This document shows positions 31,880 through 39,950 of a stretch of DNA of 64,000 nucleotides, piece after piece. Both the position numbers and the translations under genes were made by a program. The DNA is taken from positions 79,176 through 143,175 of the forward strand of contig DLGD01000014.1 of the NCBI GenBank assembly GCA_002482505.1, in the 5' to 3' direction. Origin of the DNA: Christensenella sp. UBA7703 (GTDB lineage Bacteria; Bacillota; Clostridia; Christensenellales; CAG-138). Every line of letters starts with the position of its first letter. The stretch's first letter is position 1. A model generated the notes under the pieces. The model saw only the letters and a program-made list of their open reading frames with translations. It had not been told where the DNA came from and did no database searches.

Positions 31880-33019
31880 ATGGAGATCGAACAGATTCGC
31901 GAACAGATTGACACCATCGACAGCCAGCTGCTACAGCTGTTTTTAGAGCGCATGCATCTGGGGGAAGCGGTTGCGACGTACAAGCGCGAACATAACCTGC
32001 CCGTACTGAACAAAACGCGCGAGCGGGAAATCCTCGCGCGGGTGCAGACGGAGGCAGGTGAGATGGAACCCTATGCCTTTCAGCTTTTTACCACGCTGAT
32101 CGAACTCAACAAAGTGCGACAGACGGAGCTGTATTCGCCGCCGTCTCGCGTGCGTTCTCTCATCGAAGGCGCGCTGGCCGCCCCCGAAGTAGTGTTTCCG
32201 CGCACGGGCACTATCGCGTGCCAGGGCGTGGAGGGCGCAAACTCTCAGGCTGCCTGTGATAAGCTTTTGCCACGCGGCAATATCATGTATGTCAAAAGCT
32301 TTGAGGCGGTGTTTGACGCGGTGGAATCCGGGCTCTGCCAGTTTGGCGTGCTCCCCATCGAAAACAGCGCAAACGGCTCTGTGCGAATGGTCTATGATCT
32401 GCTCCAACGCAAGCGTTTCTCGATTGTGCGCGGAACGACGCTGCACATCCGCCATGAGCTGCTTGCAAAACCGGGCACGAAGCTTTCTGAAATTACGGAG
32501 ATCTATTCGCATGAACAGGCCATCGGGCAATGCAGCCGGTATCTGGGCAGCCTGAATGGCAAGGTGAAGGTGATTCCCTGCGCCAATACGGCGATCGCTG
32601 CCAAGATGGTTGCCGAGGGAATCAACCCCAAAGCCGCCGCGATCAGCTCCCACGCATGCGCCGAGCTCTATGGACTCGAGACGATCAAGGATGACATTCA
32701 GGACAGCGACAACAACTATACGCGCTTTATCTGCATCGCGAAAAACCCGATCATCTATGCGGGCTCGAACAAAATCAGCCTGATTCTGGACTGCAAAAAC
32801 GAGCCGGGCGCGCTGAACAGCATTCTCACGAAGATCTCCGCCTATGGTGTGAACACCAGCAAGCTCGAAAGCTGCCCTGTGACGGGGCGCAACTTTGAGT
32901 TTATCTTCTTCTTCGATCTGGACGCAAGCGTGCGGGAACAGGGCGTGCTGCCCATGCTGGAGGAACTGGAGCGTATCAGCGAAAGCTTCACCTTCCTTGG
33001 CAACTATTCGGTGATATAA
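31880..33019 (+). CDS. pheA: Chorismate mutase / prephenate dehydratase
   Basis: This 379-residue P-protein has an AroQ-type mutase (about 1-85: IEQIREQIDTIDSQLLQLF), a prephenate dehydratase domain (about 105-285, with FEAVFDAVESG, PIENSANGSV and the catalytic NYTRFICIA) and a C-terminal ACT domain for phenylalanine feedback. The ACT motif reads KLESCPV instead of the usual ESRP, which could weaken Phe binding. It feeds the Phe branch and supplies prephenate for TyrA. The 3' end is duplicated in the following spacer. Confidence 0.95.
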   Translation: MEIEQIREQIDTIDSQLLQLFLERMHLGEAVATYKREHNLPVLNKTREREILARVQTEAGEMEPYAFQLFTTLIELNKVRQTELYSPPSRVRSLIEGALAAPEVVFPRTGTIACQGVEGANSQAACDKLLPRGNIMYVKSFEAVFDAVESGLCQFGVLPIENSANGSVRMVYDLLQRKRFSIVRGTTLHIRHELLAKPGTKLSEITEIYSHEQAIGQCSRYLGSLNGKVKVIPCANTAIAAKMVAEGINPKAAAISSHACAELYGLETIKDDIQDSDNNYTRFICIAKNPIIYAGSNKISLILDCKNEPGALNSILTKISAYGVNTSKLESCPVTGRNFEFIFFFDLDASVREQGVLPMLEELERISESFTFLGNYSVI

Positions 33020-33113
33020 TCTACGGGAGCGTGTTTACGAATTTCGGCAACTATTCAGTGATATAATCTGCTGGAGCGTGTTTACGAATCTAGGCAACTA
33101 CTCCGTGGTAGAA
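32999..33113 (+). repeat. 47-bp imperfect tandem repeat copying the pheA 3' end
   Basis: GGCAACTATTC-type units begin near 32999, 33046 and 33093 with 47-base period. The first encodes the last residues of PheA (GNYSVI stop); the second copies this including the stop; the third is partial. It fills most of the pheA-aroE gap. Confidence 0.85.
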
Positions 33114-33162
33114 TCGGTACATATGGCTTTTTGAAATTTGGCAGTGAATAGGGATTGAGGCA

Positions 33163-34404
33163 ATGAGGGAGCGTATCTACGGGCTTCTCGGGCGGACGCT
33201 GAAGCACAGCTATTCTGTGCCGATTCACCGCGCGCTGGGAAACGAAGGCTATGCGCTCTTTGAAATCGAGCCGGATCAACTATGCGCGTTTCTCGCGCGG
33301 GAAGATATCGGCGGGCTGAACGTGACGATTCCCTATAAGCGGGACGTGATGGCGTTTTGCGACGTGCTGGACGAGACGGCGCGTGAAATTGGCAGCGTGA
33401 ACACGATTGTGCGCCGTGCGGACGGGCTTCTTGCGGGATATAACACGGATGCATACGGGCTACGGTACATGGCAGCGCACGCAGGGATTTCGCTTGCGGG
33501 CAAGAAGGTTGTCATCCTCGGTAGCGGAGGGGCTTCCCTCACCGCGCAATCTGTGGCAAAGGCGGCCAGTGCGAAAGAGATCGTCGTCGTTTCCCGCGGG
33601 GGAACGGACAACTACGACAATCTCAATCGCCATGCGGATGCGCAGGTGCTCGTCAACACAACGCCCATCGGCATGTACCCGCACACGGGAGAACTGCCCG
33701 CAGATCCGGCACTGTTTCCCGCTTGCGAAGGCGTATTGGAGCTCATCTACAACCCCCGCAGAACCGCGCTGGCGTTTCGCGCGGCGGAGCGCGGCATTCC
33801 CAGCTCAGAGGGGCTTTCGATGCTCACGGCGCAGGCAAAGGCGGCGGAAGAGCTATTTTTCGGGCGGGCAATTCCGGACGGCGAGAACGAACGTATTCTG
33901 CACCTCATGCGGCAAAGCACGCAGAATATCGTACTCATTGGCATGCCGGGCAGCGGGAAGACGACCGTCGGAACCGCGCTTGCGCGGCTGACGGGGCGAG
34001 CGGCAATCGATCTGGACGAGAAGATCATGCAAGCGGACGGCAGGACGATTCCGGAGATATTCGCGCAGTCCGGCGAGGCGGCGTTTCGCACACTGGAGCG
34101 GGAAGCGGCGCAAACATGGGGCAAAGAGAGCGGGCTGATCCTCGTTACCGGCGGCGGCGTCGTCAAGGATGAGCGAAATTATCATTCGCTCAAACAAAAC
34201 GGGCGCATCTACCAGATTGAGCGGGCATTATCGCTTCTTCCGCGTGAAGGCCGGCCACTTTCGCAGGCGGCAGACCTCAACGCGATGCTGCGCGAACGCG
34301 CGCCGCTGTATGCGCATTTTCGTGACGCGAGCATATCCAACAAAACAACACCGGAAGATACGGCAAAGCAAATCTGGCAGGAGTTTTGTGGCAATGCCGA
34401 CTGA
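33163..34404 (+). CDS. Shikimate dehydrogenase :: shikimate kinase fusion
   Basis: The 413-residue protein joins AroE (about 1-245) and AroK (about 260-413). AroE shows KHSYSVPIH, the catalytic lysine in NVTIPYKRD, the NADP loop VVILGSGGASL and VNTTPIGMYP. AroK shows the P-loop LIGMPGSGKTTVG, IDLDEKIMQADGRTI, SGEAAFRTLEREA and VTGGGVV. The two domains catalyse consecutive steps, so the fusion could favour transfer of shikimate between active sites. The start at 33163 is ATG after TGAGG. Confidence 0.93.
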   Translation: MRERIYGLLGRTLKHSYSVPIHRALGNEGYALFEIEPDQLCAFLAREDIGGLNVTIPYKRDVMAFCDVLDETAREIGSVNTIVRRADGLLAGYNTDAYGLRYMAAHAGISLAGKKVVILGSGGASLTAQSVAKAASAKEIVVVSRGGTDNYDNLNRHADAQVLVNTTPIGMYPHTGELPADPALFPACEGVLELIYNPRRTALAFRAAERGIPSSEGLSMLTAQAKAAEELFFGRAIPDGENERILHLMRQSTQNIVLIGMPGSGKTTVGTALARLTGRAAIDLDEKIMQADGRTIPEIFAQSGEAAFRTLEREAAQTWGKESGLILVTGGGVVKDERNYHSLKQNGRIYQIERALSLLPREGRPLSQAADLNAMLRERAPLYAHFRDASISNKTTPEDTAKQIWQEFCGNAD

Positions 34405-34422
34405 AATGATTGGAGAGAGAGC

Positions 34423-34851
34423 ATGAAGATTCTCGTCATCAATGGCCCAAACCTGAATTTGCTCGGCCTGCGGGAGCCGGATATCTACGGCAAACGCACC
34501 TACAGCGATCTTGTCGAGATGATCCGCACGGAGGCTGAGCGTCTTGGTGTGACGGTTGATTTTGTGCAGAGCAACCATGAAGGTGCTCTGGTGGATGCGA
34601 TTCAGGGGGCTTATCAGACGGCGGACGGCATCGTGATCAACCCCGGCGCGTATACACACACGAGCATCGCCCTGCTCGACGCGGTGAAGGCGGTTGGCGT
34701 GCCGACCATCGAGGTGCACATCTCCGATCCCGACCTGCGTGAGGAGTTCCGAAAGGTGTCCTATATTCGCGCAGCCTGTATTGCCAGCATCAAAGGCCAC
34801 GGACTGGAAGGATATTTAGAGGCGATGCGCCTGCTTGTAAAGAGGGTGTAA
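34423..34851 (+). CDS. aroQ: Type II 3-dehydroquinate dehydratase
   Basis: AroQ (142 residues) removes water from 3-dehydroquinate. NGPNLNLLGLREPDIYG carries the catalytic tyrosine at the N terminus, SNHEGALVDAI and NPGAYTHTSIAL bind substrate, and EVHISD provides the catalytic histidine. It completes the set of chorismate enzymes in one operon. GGAGAGAG precedes the ATG. Confidence 0.96.
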   Translation: MKILVINGPNLNLLGLREPDIYGKRTYSDLVEMIRTEAERLGVTVDFVQSNHEGALVDAIQGAYQTADGIVINPGAYTHTSIALLDAVKAVGVPTIEVHISDPDLREEFRKVSYIRAACIASIKGHGLEGYLEAMRLLVKRV

Positions 34852-34876
34852 TGCCATCAAGAAACACTATAGCGTG

Positions 34877-34919
34877 ACACGCAAAAGCTTCCGGTTTCAT
34901 TCCGGAAGCTTTTGCGTGT
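34877..34919. terminator. Bidirectional terminator of the aro operon
   Basis: A nearly perfect stem of about 18 bp (ACACGCAAAAGCTTCCGG and its complement) with internal A and T runs lies between converging genes and can act in both directions. Confidence 0.85.
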
Positions 34920-34937
34920 GTGGAAGCGGGATTTGGG

Positions 34938-36251
34938 TTATTTGACAGAATTGTAGAGCATCGGGTCTTTTGCGGTGACGCGCTTGACGAAGAGCATGCA
35001 TGTAAGTCCAACGACGAGGAAGAGCAGGATGGAGCCGATGGCCCAATAGAGCCCGTTGTGCTCTGCGGTGATCGCATCAAACCCGTGATTGAGATACCAG
35101 TTATTCATCCGGAAGGACAGCGTGCCGAACACGAGCGGGCCGATGAAGGTAGAGGTGCGTCCGGCCACAGAGAGAAATCCGTAGAACTCTGCGGTCTTTG
35201 CGGCGGGCGCGAGTTGGCTGACCATCGAGCGGCTGACCGCCTGTGCGCCGGAGAGAGAGAACCCTGCAAAGAACCCAACAACAAAGAACAACGCGAGACT
35301 GTTTGCAAAGAACAATGCAATGATGCAGGCAATCAGGAGCACGAGCGAGATTAGAATGGAGTCTTTGCTGCTAAAACGATCCGAAATTTTGCCAAAGAGC
35401 AGCGCGCCGGCTGCGCCGGAGATCTGTATGACGATGACAAACAGAATCAGCTGAATCTGCGTCATGCCAAAGAGTGTTCCGCCGATGATGGCTGCAAAGT
35501 CCATCAGCATCATGATACCGTCGTTATAGATCAGAAAAGCGACGGTGTACTTGATGAATTCTTTATAGCTCTTGATAGAGCGGAAGGTCTGCATAAGGCG
35601 CTCGAACGCGGTGCGGATGTTTCCCTTTTCCGGTTTTTCGCCGGAATTCTCATCCGCTTCCTTGACCCAAAGCAGCGTCGGGATGGAGGAGAGGAGATAA
35701 AACGCTGCGGTGATCAGGAAAGCATAAGGAATCGGGAAGTTCTTGATCAACTGGATCGGAATGAGCACGAGAACCAGCGCCGCGATGCCGCCTAGCATAC
35801 CGATCGCCCAACCCTTGCCGGAGACAGACCCGATTTTTTCCGGCGTGGAGACGGAGGTGAGCAGCGCGTCATAAAACACCTGCGCGCCGCGGTAACCGAT
35901 CTCTGCAAGAATGAAATAGAGCATGCCTGTGAATACATCCCCTTTATGGACAAAGAAGAGCATGGCAGTAAACACGATGGACAACACGGTAAACGCCATC
36001 AGGAACGCTTTCTTGGATTTGGAATAGTCTGCAATCGTGCCCAGAATGGGTGAAATGACGGCGACGAGAACCGCTGCAATGCCGACGGAGATGCCCCATA
36101 GGTGTGTTCCTTCCGCGCCGCCGACGACCGTGCCTTTAAAATAGGCGGAATAGACGGCAAGCAGAATGACGGAAGCGTATGCAGAGTTACCGAAGTCATA
36201 GAAATACCACGCTCTGCGTGGCCGTTTTGTGGGATCGTATGGTTTTTTCAT
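34938..36251 (-). CDS. MFS transporter, UMF1/YxiO-like
   Basis: This 437-residue permease has about 12 membrane helices and the N-terminal RRAWYFYDFGNSAYASVI typical of the UMF1-type MFS group; GTIADYSKSKKAF is the MFS loop 2-3 motif. Substrate is unknown. The start at 36251 is supported by GGAGGT eight bases upstream; an in-frame ATG at 36266 overlaps that site. The 345 bases upstream hold no gene; apart from the neighbour's terminator I see only a likely promoter region. Confidence 0.82.
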   Translation of the reverse strand: MKKPYDPTKRPRRAWYFYDFGNSAYASVILLAVYSAYFKGTVVGGAEGTHLWGISVGIAAVLVAVISPILGTIADYSKSKKAFLMAFTVLSIVFTAMLFFVHKGDVFTGMLYFILAEIGYRGAQVFYDALLTSVSTPEKIGSVSGKGWAIGMLGGIAALVLVLIPIQLIKNFPIPYAFLITAAFYLLSSIPTLLWVKEADENSGEKPEKGNIRTAFERLMQTFRSIKSYKEFIKYTVAFLIYNDGIMMLMDFAAIIGGTLFGMTQIQLILFVIVIQISGAAGALLFGKISDRFSSKDSILISLVLLIACIIALFFANSLALFFVVGFFAGFSLSGAQAVSRSMVSQLAPAAKTAEFYGFLSVAGRTSTFIGPLVFGTLSFRMNNWYLNHGFDAITAEHNGLYWAIGSILLFLVVGLTCMLFVKRVTAKDPMLYNSVK

Positions 36252-36525
36252 CAATATTACCTCCAATGATACAATAGCGATGGCTTGGGATGCGGGAGGA
36301 CATCACCCCGAATGATGGGATTTGCTTCTATCTGATCTCCCGAAAGGGTTTTTGCGGGGCGCGGGAAGGAATTCACCCCTAAAAGCGCAAGGACTCTATC
36401 AGCTCCCCTATTTATGCCAATTGTACTCCTCACGAGCCGCGCGGGCAACGAAGAATCAGCAGTAAATACGAGTAAAATGTGCATATCAGCCATATTTTAC
36501 ATTGGCGGGGAAAGGTGAAAGGATA

Positions 36526-36555
36526 TAAAAAAATCCTCCGCAAACTGCGGAGGAT
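36526..36555 (-). terminator. Terminator of the EF-hand/LEA-like gene
   Basis: On the minus strand ATCCTCCGCAGTTTGCGGAGGAT forms a perfect stem followed by seven T residues. Confidence 0.9.
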
Positions 36556-36597
36556 GAGAGGCTTCTTTTTGCCTATCGATGGAATGAGGAACGGACC

Positions 36598-37062
36598 TTA
36601 CGCTTTGGGTTCGTCATCCTTTTTGTCAAACGCGTTGACGACGGCATCTTTTGCATTCAAAACAGCTTCTTTTGCCTTTTCCGCGTACTCCGGTGCTTTC
36701 TCCTTCACGGTTGCTGCGGCATCGGTTACGGCATCCTTGGCTTTTTGCACATATTCGGGGGCTTTTTCCTTGACGGTCTCGGCCGCGTCGTTGACGGCTT
36801 CTTTTACATCCTCGGCGGCGTCTTTTGCCTTCTGCGTGAAGACGGGCGCCTTTTCTTTGATCGCACTCGCTGCGTCCTGATAGACTTCCGTCGCGGCTTT
36901 TTTCACCTCTTCGAAGTAGTCTTTCACATCGACTTTTCCATCGCCGTTGACATCCTGAACGCCGTCAGGATTATTTTCCTTCACCTGTTCGGCAACCTTC
37001 ACAGCGGCGACGGTTGCGCCGGCGGTCACACCGATGCCCAAGAGCTTTTTTAAGAAACCCAT
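36598..37062 (-). CDS. EF-hand-containing, LEA-like repeat protein
   Basis: The 154-residue product begins with MGFLKKLLGIGVTAGATVAA, a single hydrophobic segment that may anchor it. Next comes DVNGDGKVDVKDYF, a dockerin/EF-hand calcium loop with all acidic positions. The rest is Ala/Lys/Glu-rich with about 22-residue repeats (KEKAPEYVQKAKDAV and KEKAPEYAEKAKEAV), like LEA or apolipoprotein helices. GAGGAGG lies before the ATG at 37062. Functions such as desiccation or envelope-stress protection are only guesses. Confidence 0.65.
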   Translation of the reverse strand: MGFLKKLLGIGVTAGATVAAVKVAEQVKENNPDGVQDVNGDGKVDVKDYFEEVKKAATEVYQDAASAIKEKAPVFTQKAKDAAEDVKEAVNDAAETVKEKAPEYVQKAKDAVTDAAATVKEKAPEYAEKAKEAVLNAKDAVVNAFDKKDDEPKA

Positions 37063-37246
37063 GATGGTAACCTCCTCTTTTTTTACCATTATAGTTGATT
37101 TAGGAATGATTCGCAATAGAATGAGACATCGAATAAATAGATCAAATATCAGCGTTGTTGCAGGCAAAATTGGTGTATGATATCTTCAAAGGAGATCGTT
37201 TGCTGCACACCATGAGTTGGTACAGCGCGCAAAAGGGGAGAGGACG

Positions 37247-37678
37247 ATGTTTCAGATTCAGGTCTCGCGGCTCACACCGGAGTTGTTTCATATGGCGCAA
37301 ACCGGCGCCACAGAGCGGACGGCGCTGATTTCGATCATGGATCACAAGCGTGATTGCGCTACGCGTTATCCCTCTACTGGTGTGCTCCGCCTTTGCTTTG
37401 ACGACGCGGAGGAAACCGGATTTTGGCAAAACTTGATGACGCAGGAGCAAGCAGACGCGATCTGCGCGTTTGTCCTGCAATATGGGCGGGAGATCGACAC
37501 TCTGATCATACACTGCACCGAGGGCGTCTCACGCAGCCCTGCGGTCGCGGCCGGCATTCTCGGCGGCCTGCGACAGGACGAGGGAATCATTCGCCGGAAC
37601 CCGACGTATCACCCGAATTCATTCGTCTATCAGATGGTGCGGGAGGCGTTTGTGCGCGGTGTGCGCTGGAAAAAATAG
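37247..37678 (+). CDS. Protein-tyrosine/dual-specificity phosphatase-like protein
   Basis: The 143-residue protein contains HCTEGVSRSPAVAAGIL near residue 94, the cysteine-based phosphatase loop C-x5-R with following Ser. An upstream Asp in FDDAEETG could be the general acid. The start at 37247 follows GGGGAGAGG. The gene for the Imm5-like protein starts 21 bases downstream. Substrate is unknown. Confidence 0.78.
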   Translation: MFQIQVSRLTPELFHMAQTGATERTALISIMDHKRDCATRYPSTGVLRLCFDDAEETGFWQNLMTQEQADAICAFVLQYGREIDTLIIHCTEGVSRSPAVAAGILGGLRQDEGIIRRNPTYHPNSFVYQMVREAFVRGVRWKK

Positions 37679-37699
37679 AATAAACGGGAGGAAGAACAC

Positions 37700-38260
37700 T
37701 TGCCGGGTCAACGAAAAATACTCTATTCGCGCAAGAGCGCGTGCATCGAGCCGCTCAGGCTTTTGATTGAAGAGCAAACACATAGAACCCTGGTTGCCTG
37801 GGCGCTGGAGTGCGCAAGCCGCCCGCTTGCGTTTTTTGAGGGGCGAGTTGCATGCGAACTGCGTCCGCGTGAAGCGGTCAACCGGACGTATCTTTGGGCG
37901 CAGGGCGAGATCAAGATGCCCGAAGCAAGGCGCGCAATTCTTGCGGCGCACAAGGCGGCGGGCGAAGCAGGCCGGATCGATCTATGCGCGGAAGCCGCCG
38001 CACGCGCGGTTGGCCATGCCTGCGCGACGGTGCACGCTGCGACGCATGCGTTAGGGCTTGTGTTTTACTGGTTGACTGCGGTTGCGCGCAATACCGCGCC
38101 GGAACAACGGGATTTACGTGAGCAAGAAGAGCTCGCGTGGCTGACGGAACGCCTGCTGTATTGGCAGGATCATATCGAAAACTGGAACGCACCTTGGGCG
38201 GCGTTCCTGCTGCGCGAAGCACCGAATCAAGAGAAGCTTTTGCACGAGAGAAAAGGCTGA
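37700..38260 (+). CDS. Imm5-like putative immunity protein
   Basis: This 186-residue helical protein resembles the Imm5 immunity family: HACATVHAATHALGLVFYW near residue 111 and the paired CE/RPLAFFEGR segment near residue 45. Imm5 members are predicted to neutralise polymorphic toxins, but no toxin or secretion gene is near. The start is TTG at 37700, 9 bases after GGGAGG. Assignment is from memory of the family and needs a profile search. Confidence 0.5.
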   Translation: MPGQRKILYSRKSACIEPLRLLIEEQTHRTLVAWALECASRPLAFFEGRVACELRPREAVNRTYLWAQGEIKMPEARRAILAAHKAAGEAGRIDLCAEAAARAVGHACATVHAATHALGLVFYWLTAVARNTAPEQRDLREQEELAWLTERLLYWQDHIENWNAPWAAFLLREAPNQEKLLHERKG

Positions 38261-38270
38261 TAAACCGATC

Positions 38271-38487
38271 AACAGCCCGCCTTACGGCGGGCTCAGAGCA
38301 TCGACAAACCCCGCTAAGGGGGTATAGGGGATCGAAAATTCCCCATCTTCCAATCAAATTCGGCGATTCATTCGCTGAATTTGCTAAAAATGGCGCTTTT
38401 AGCGGTATTTTTTACCCAAAGCAAAACCCATCGGCGAAGTCCGCAGGACTTTGTCGATGGGCTGAGCCCGCCTTACGGCGAGCTGTT
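38271..38487. mobile_element. 217-bp terminal-inverted-repeat element, MITE-like
   Basis: Arms 38271-38308 and 38450-38487 are 38-base imperfect inverted repeats (AACAGC, CGCC, GGCGGGCTCAG and CATCGACAAA blocks shared). Inside lie GCTAAAA/TTTTAGC and a 16-bp stem CCCATCG...CGATGGG. No coding potential and no transposase. It could be a non-autonomous mobile repeat or a structured RNA. It ends inside the last 22 bases before the next gene's stop. Confidence 0.6.
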
Positions 38488-38508
38488 TTGAGGGCGAACG
38501 ATCTGCCG

Positions 38509-39738
38509 TTATGCGCTTTTGGACGATAGATAATACAGCGGCAGCGCAAGCAACTGCGCGCCGACGGATACCGCAATCATCGCGGGGATGCTGAAATCAT
38601 ACAGCGCGCCCAGCAACCAGCTGCCGAGGAACCAGAACACGCCAAAGACGCATTCGAAGATGCCATATCCCGTGGCGCGGCTTGCCTTGGGCACGATGTT
38701 TGCCACCGCGGCCTTCAGGATTGACTCCTGCGCACCCATGCCGATTCCCCACATTGCAATGCCGACAAGCAGCGCAAGATTGCTCGTTCCGCCGAAGATG
38801 AGCAGCGCAAACGGCGCGGAGAGCGCGGTGGAAATCATCAGCGCGCGTACGCCTTTCTTGTCATACAACAACCCGAATACCATCGCGGAGGCGGCATCGA
38901 CCAGCATCGCGCCCGCGTAAAGCAGCGGCAGTGTTCCGCTGTTGACAAACGAGCCTGCTTCCGAAAGCCCGGCAGAAAGCGCGGTATGCGTGCGTGAAAC
39001 ATGCATCAAAATCAGCGAATAGTCGATAAACCCAAACGCAAAGAGGCTGATCCCCGCAAGGTAGAGGATGAATTTCCGATTCAGACGAAACGGGATGAGC
39101 TGCTTGGGTTCCGGCTCAAACTGCTCCGGATTCGGGAATTTTCGTTTGGTGACGAACAGCATGGCGATGGTGGCAATCGCGGGAATGATCAATAGCGCAA
39201 GGGCAAAGGAATACCGCTGCACAAGGCTTCCATCGGTTTTGAACAGGAGTACAAGATAGAGCATCACAGGGCCGAGAAACGCGCCGAACTGATCGACCAG
39301 TTCCTGAATCGCAAAGCTCTTGCCGACGCCTTCCTGCGTTGCCGCAAAGGACATCAGCGTGCTCTTGGCGGGTTTTTTGATCGCCTTACCGATGCGCTCT
39401 ATGACGATCAGCCCGCTGGCGAATACCCAGCCGTGTTCCCCCGCGAGGGCGAGGGCTGGCACCGCAAGCACATCAATCACATAACCGATGATCGTGATGA
39501 GCCAATAGCGCTTGGTTTTGTCTGCAAAGTGCCCGAACAGAAGGCGCAGGGAATAGCCCGCAAGTTCGCCAAGGCCGGAGACAAAGCCGATTGTCGCGGC
39601 AGATGCGCCAAGCAGTGAGAGATATGCCCCGCGAATACTCGCCGCGCCCTCGTGTGTCATGTCCGAAAGCAGACTCACAACGCTAAAGAGCAGGATAAAT
39701 GTCATCGCAGGTGTAATGGATAGGAGTTTCTTCTTCAT
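38509..39738 (-). CDS. MFS transporter
   Basis: The 409-residue permease has about 12 membrane helices; GHFADKTKRYWLI is the loop 2-3 motif and ERIGKAIKKPAKSTLMSFAA lies in loop 4-5, as in drug or sugar-phosphate MFS groups. Substrate is unknown. The start at 39738 (MKKKLLSITPAM) begins the first helix; an open frame back to 39894 adds a non-membrane stretch without homology. AGAAGACG is a weak ribosome site. Confidence 0.8.
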   Translation of the reverse strand: MKKKLLSITPAMTFILLFSVVSLLSDMTHEGAASIRGAYLSLLGASAATIGFVSGLGELAGYSLRLLFGHFADKTKRYWLITIIGYVIDVLAVPALALAGEHGWVFASGLIVIERIGKAIKKPAKSTLMSFAATQEGVGKSFAIQELVDQFGAFLGPVMLYLVLLFKTDGSLVQRYSFALALLIIPAIATIAMLFVTKRKFPNPEQFEPEPKQLIPFRLNRKFILYLAGISLFAFGFIDYSLILMHVSRTHTALSAGLSEAGSFVNSGTLPLLYAGAMLVDAASAMVFGLLYDKKGVRALMISTALSAPFALLIFGGTSNLALLVGIAMWGIGMGAQESILKAAVANIVPKASRATGYGIFECVFGVFWFLGSWLLGALYDFSIPAMIAVSVGAQLLALPLYYLSSKSA

Positions 39739-39901
39739 ATCGTCTTCTATGCCATTTCCAGTTTGTTTGGTGAATGGGGGTTCATCTCGTATTTTAGACT
39801 TGAGGTGTTCGCGCGTCAATGAATGGCGCTGCCAAACAGGTAAAATATCTTTGATCATCTCAACCTTTGGATAGGATACAAGGCTTATCGACAAAGATTA
39901 A

Positions 39902-39925
39902 GCCCGCGCCGTGTGGCGCGGGCTT
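39902..39925 (-). terminator. Terminator of the amt gene
   Basis: AGCCCGCGCC and GGCGCGGGCT make a 10-bp stem; T-rich sequence follows on both sides, so it may also serve as a barrier to the opposite strand. Confidence 0.65.
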
Positions 39926-39950
39926 TGTGCTGGAACGCGGTGTTTTGCGT

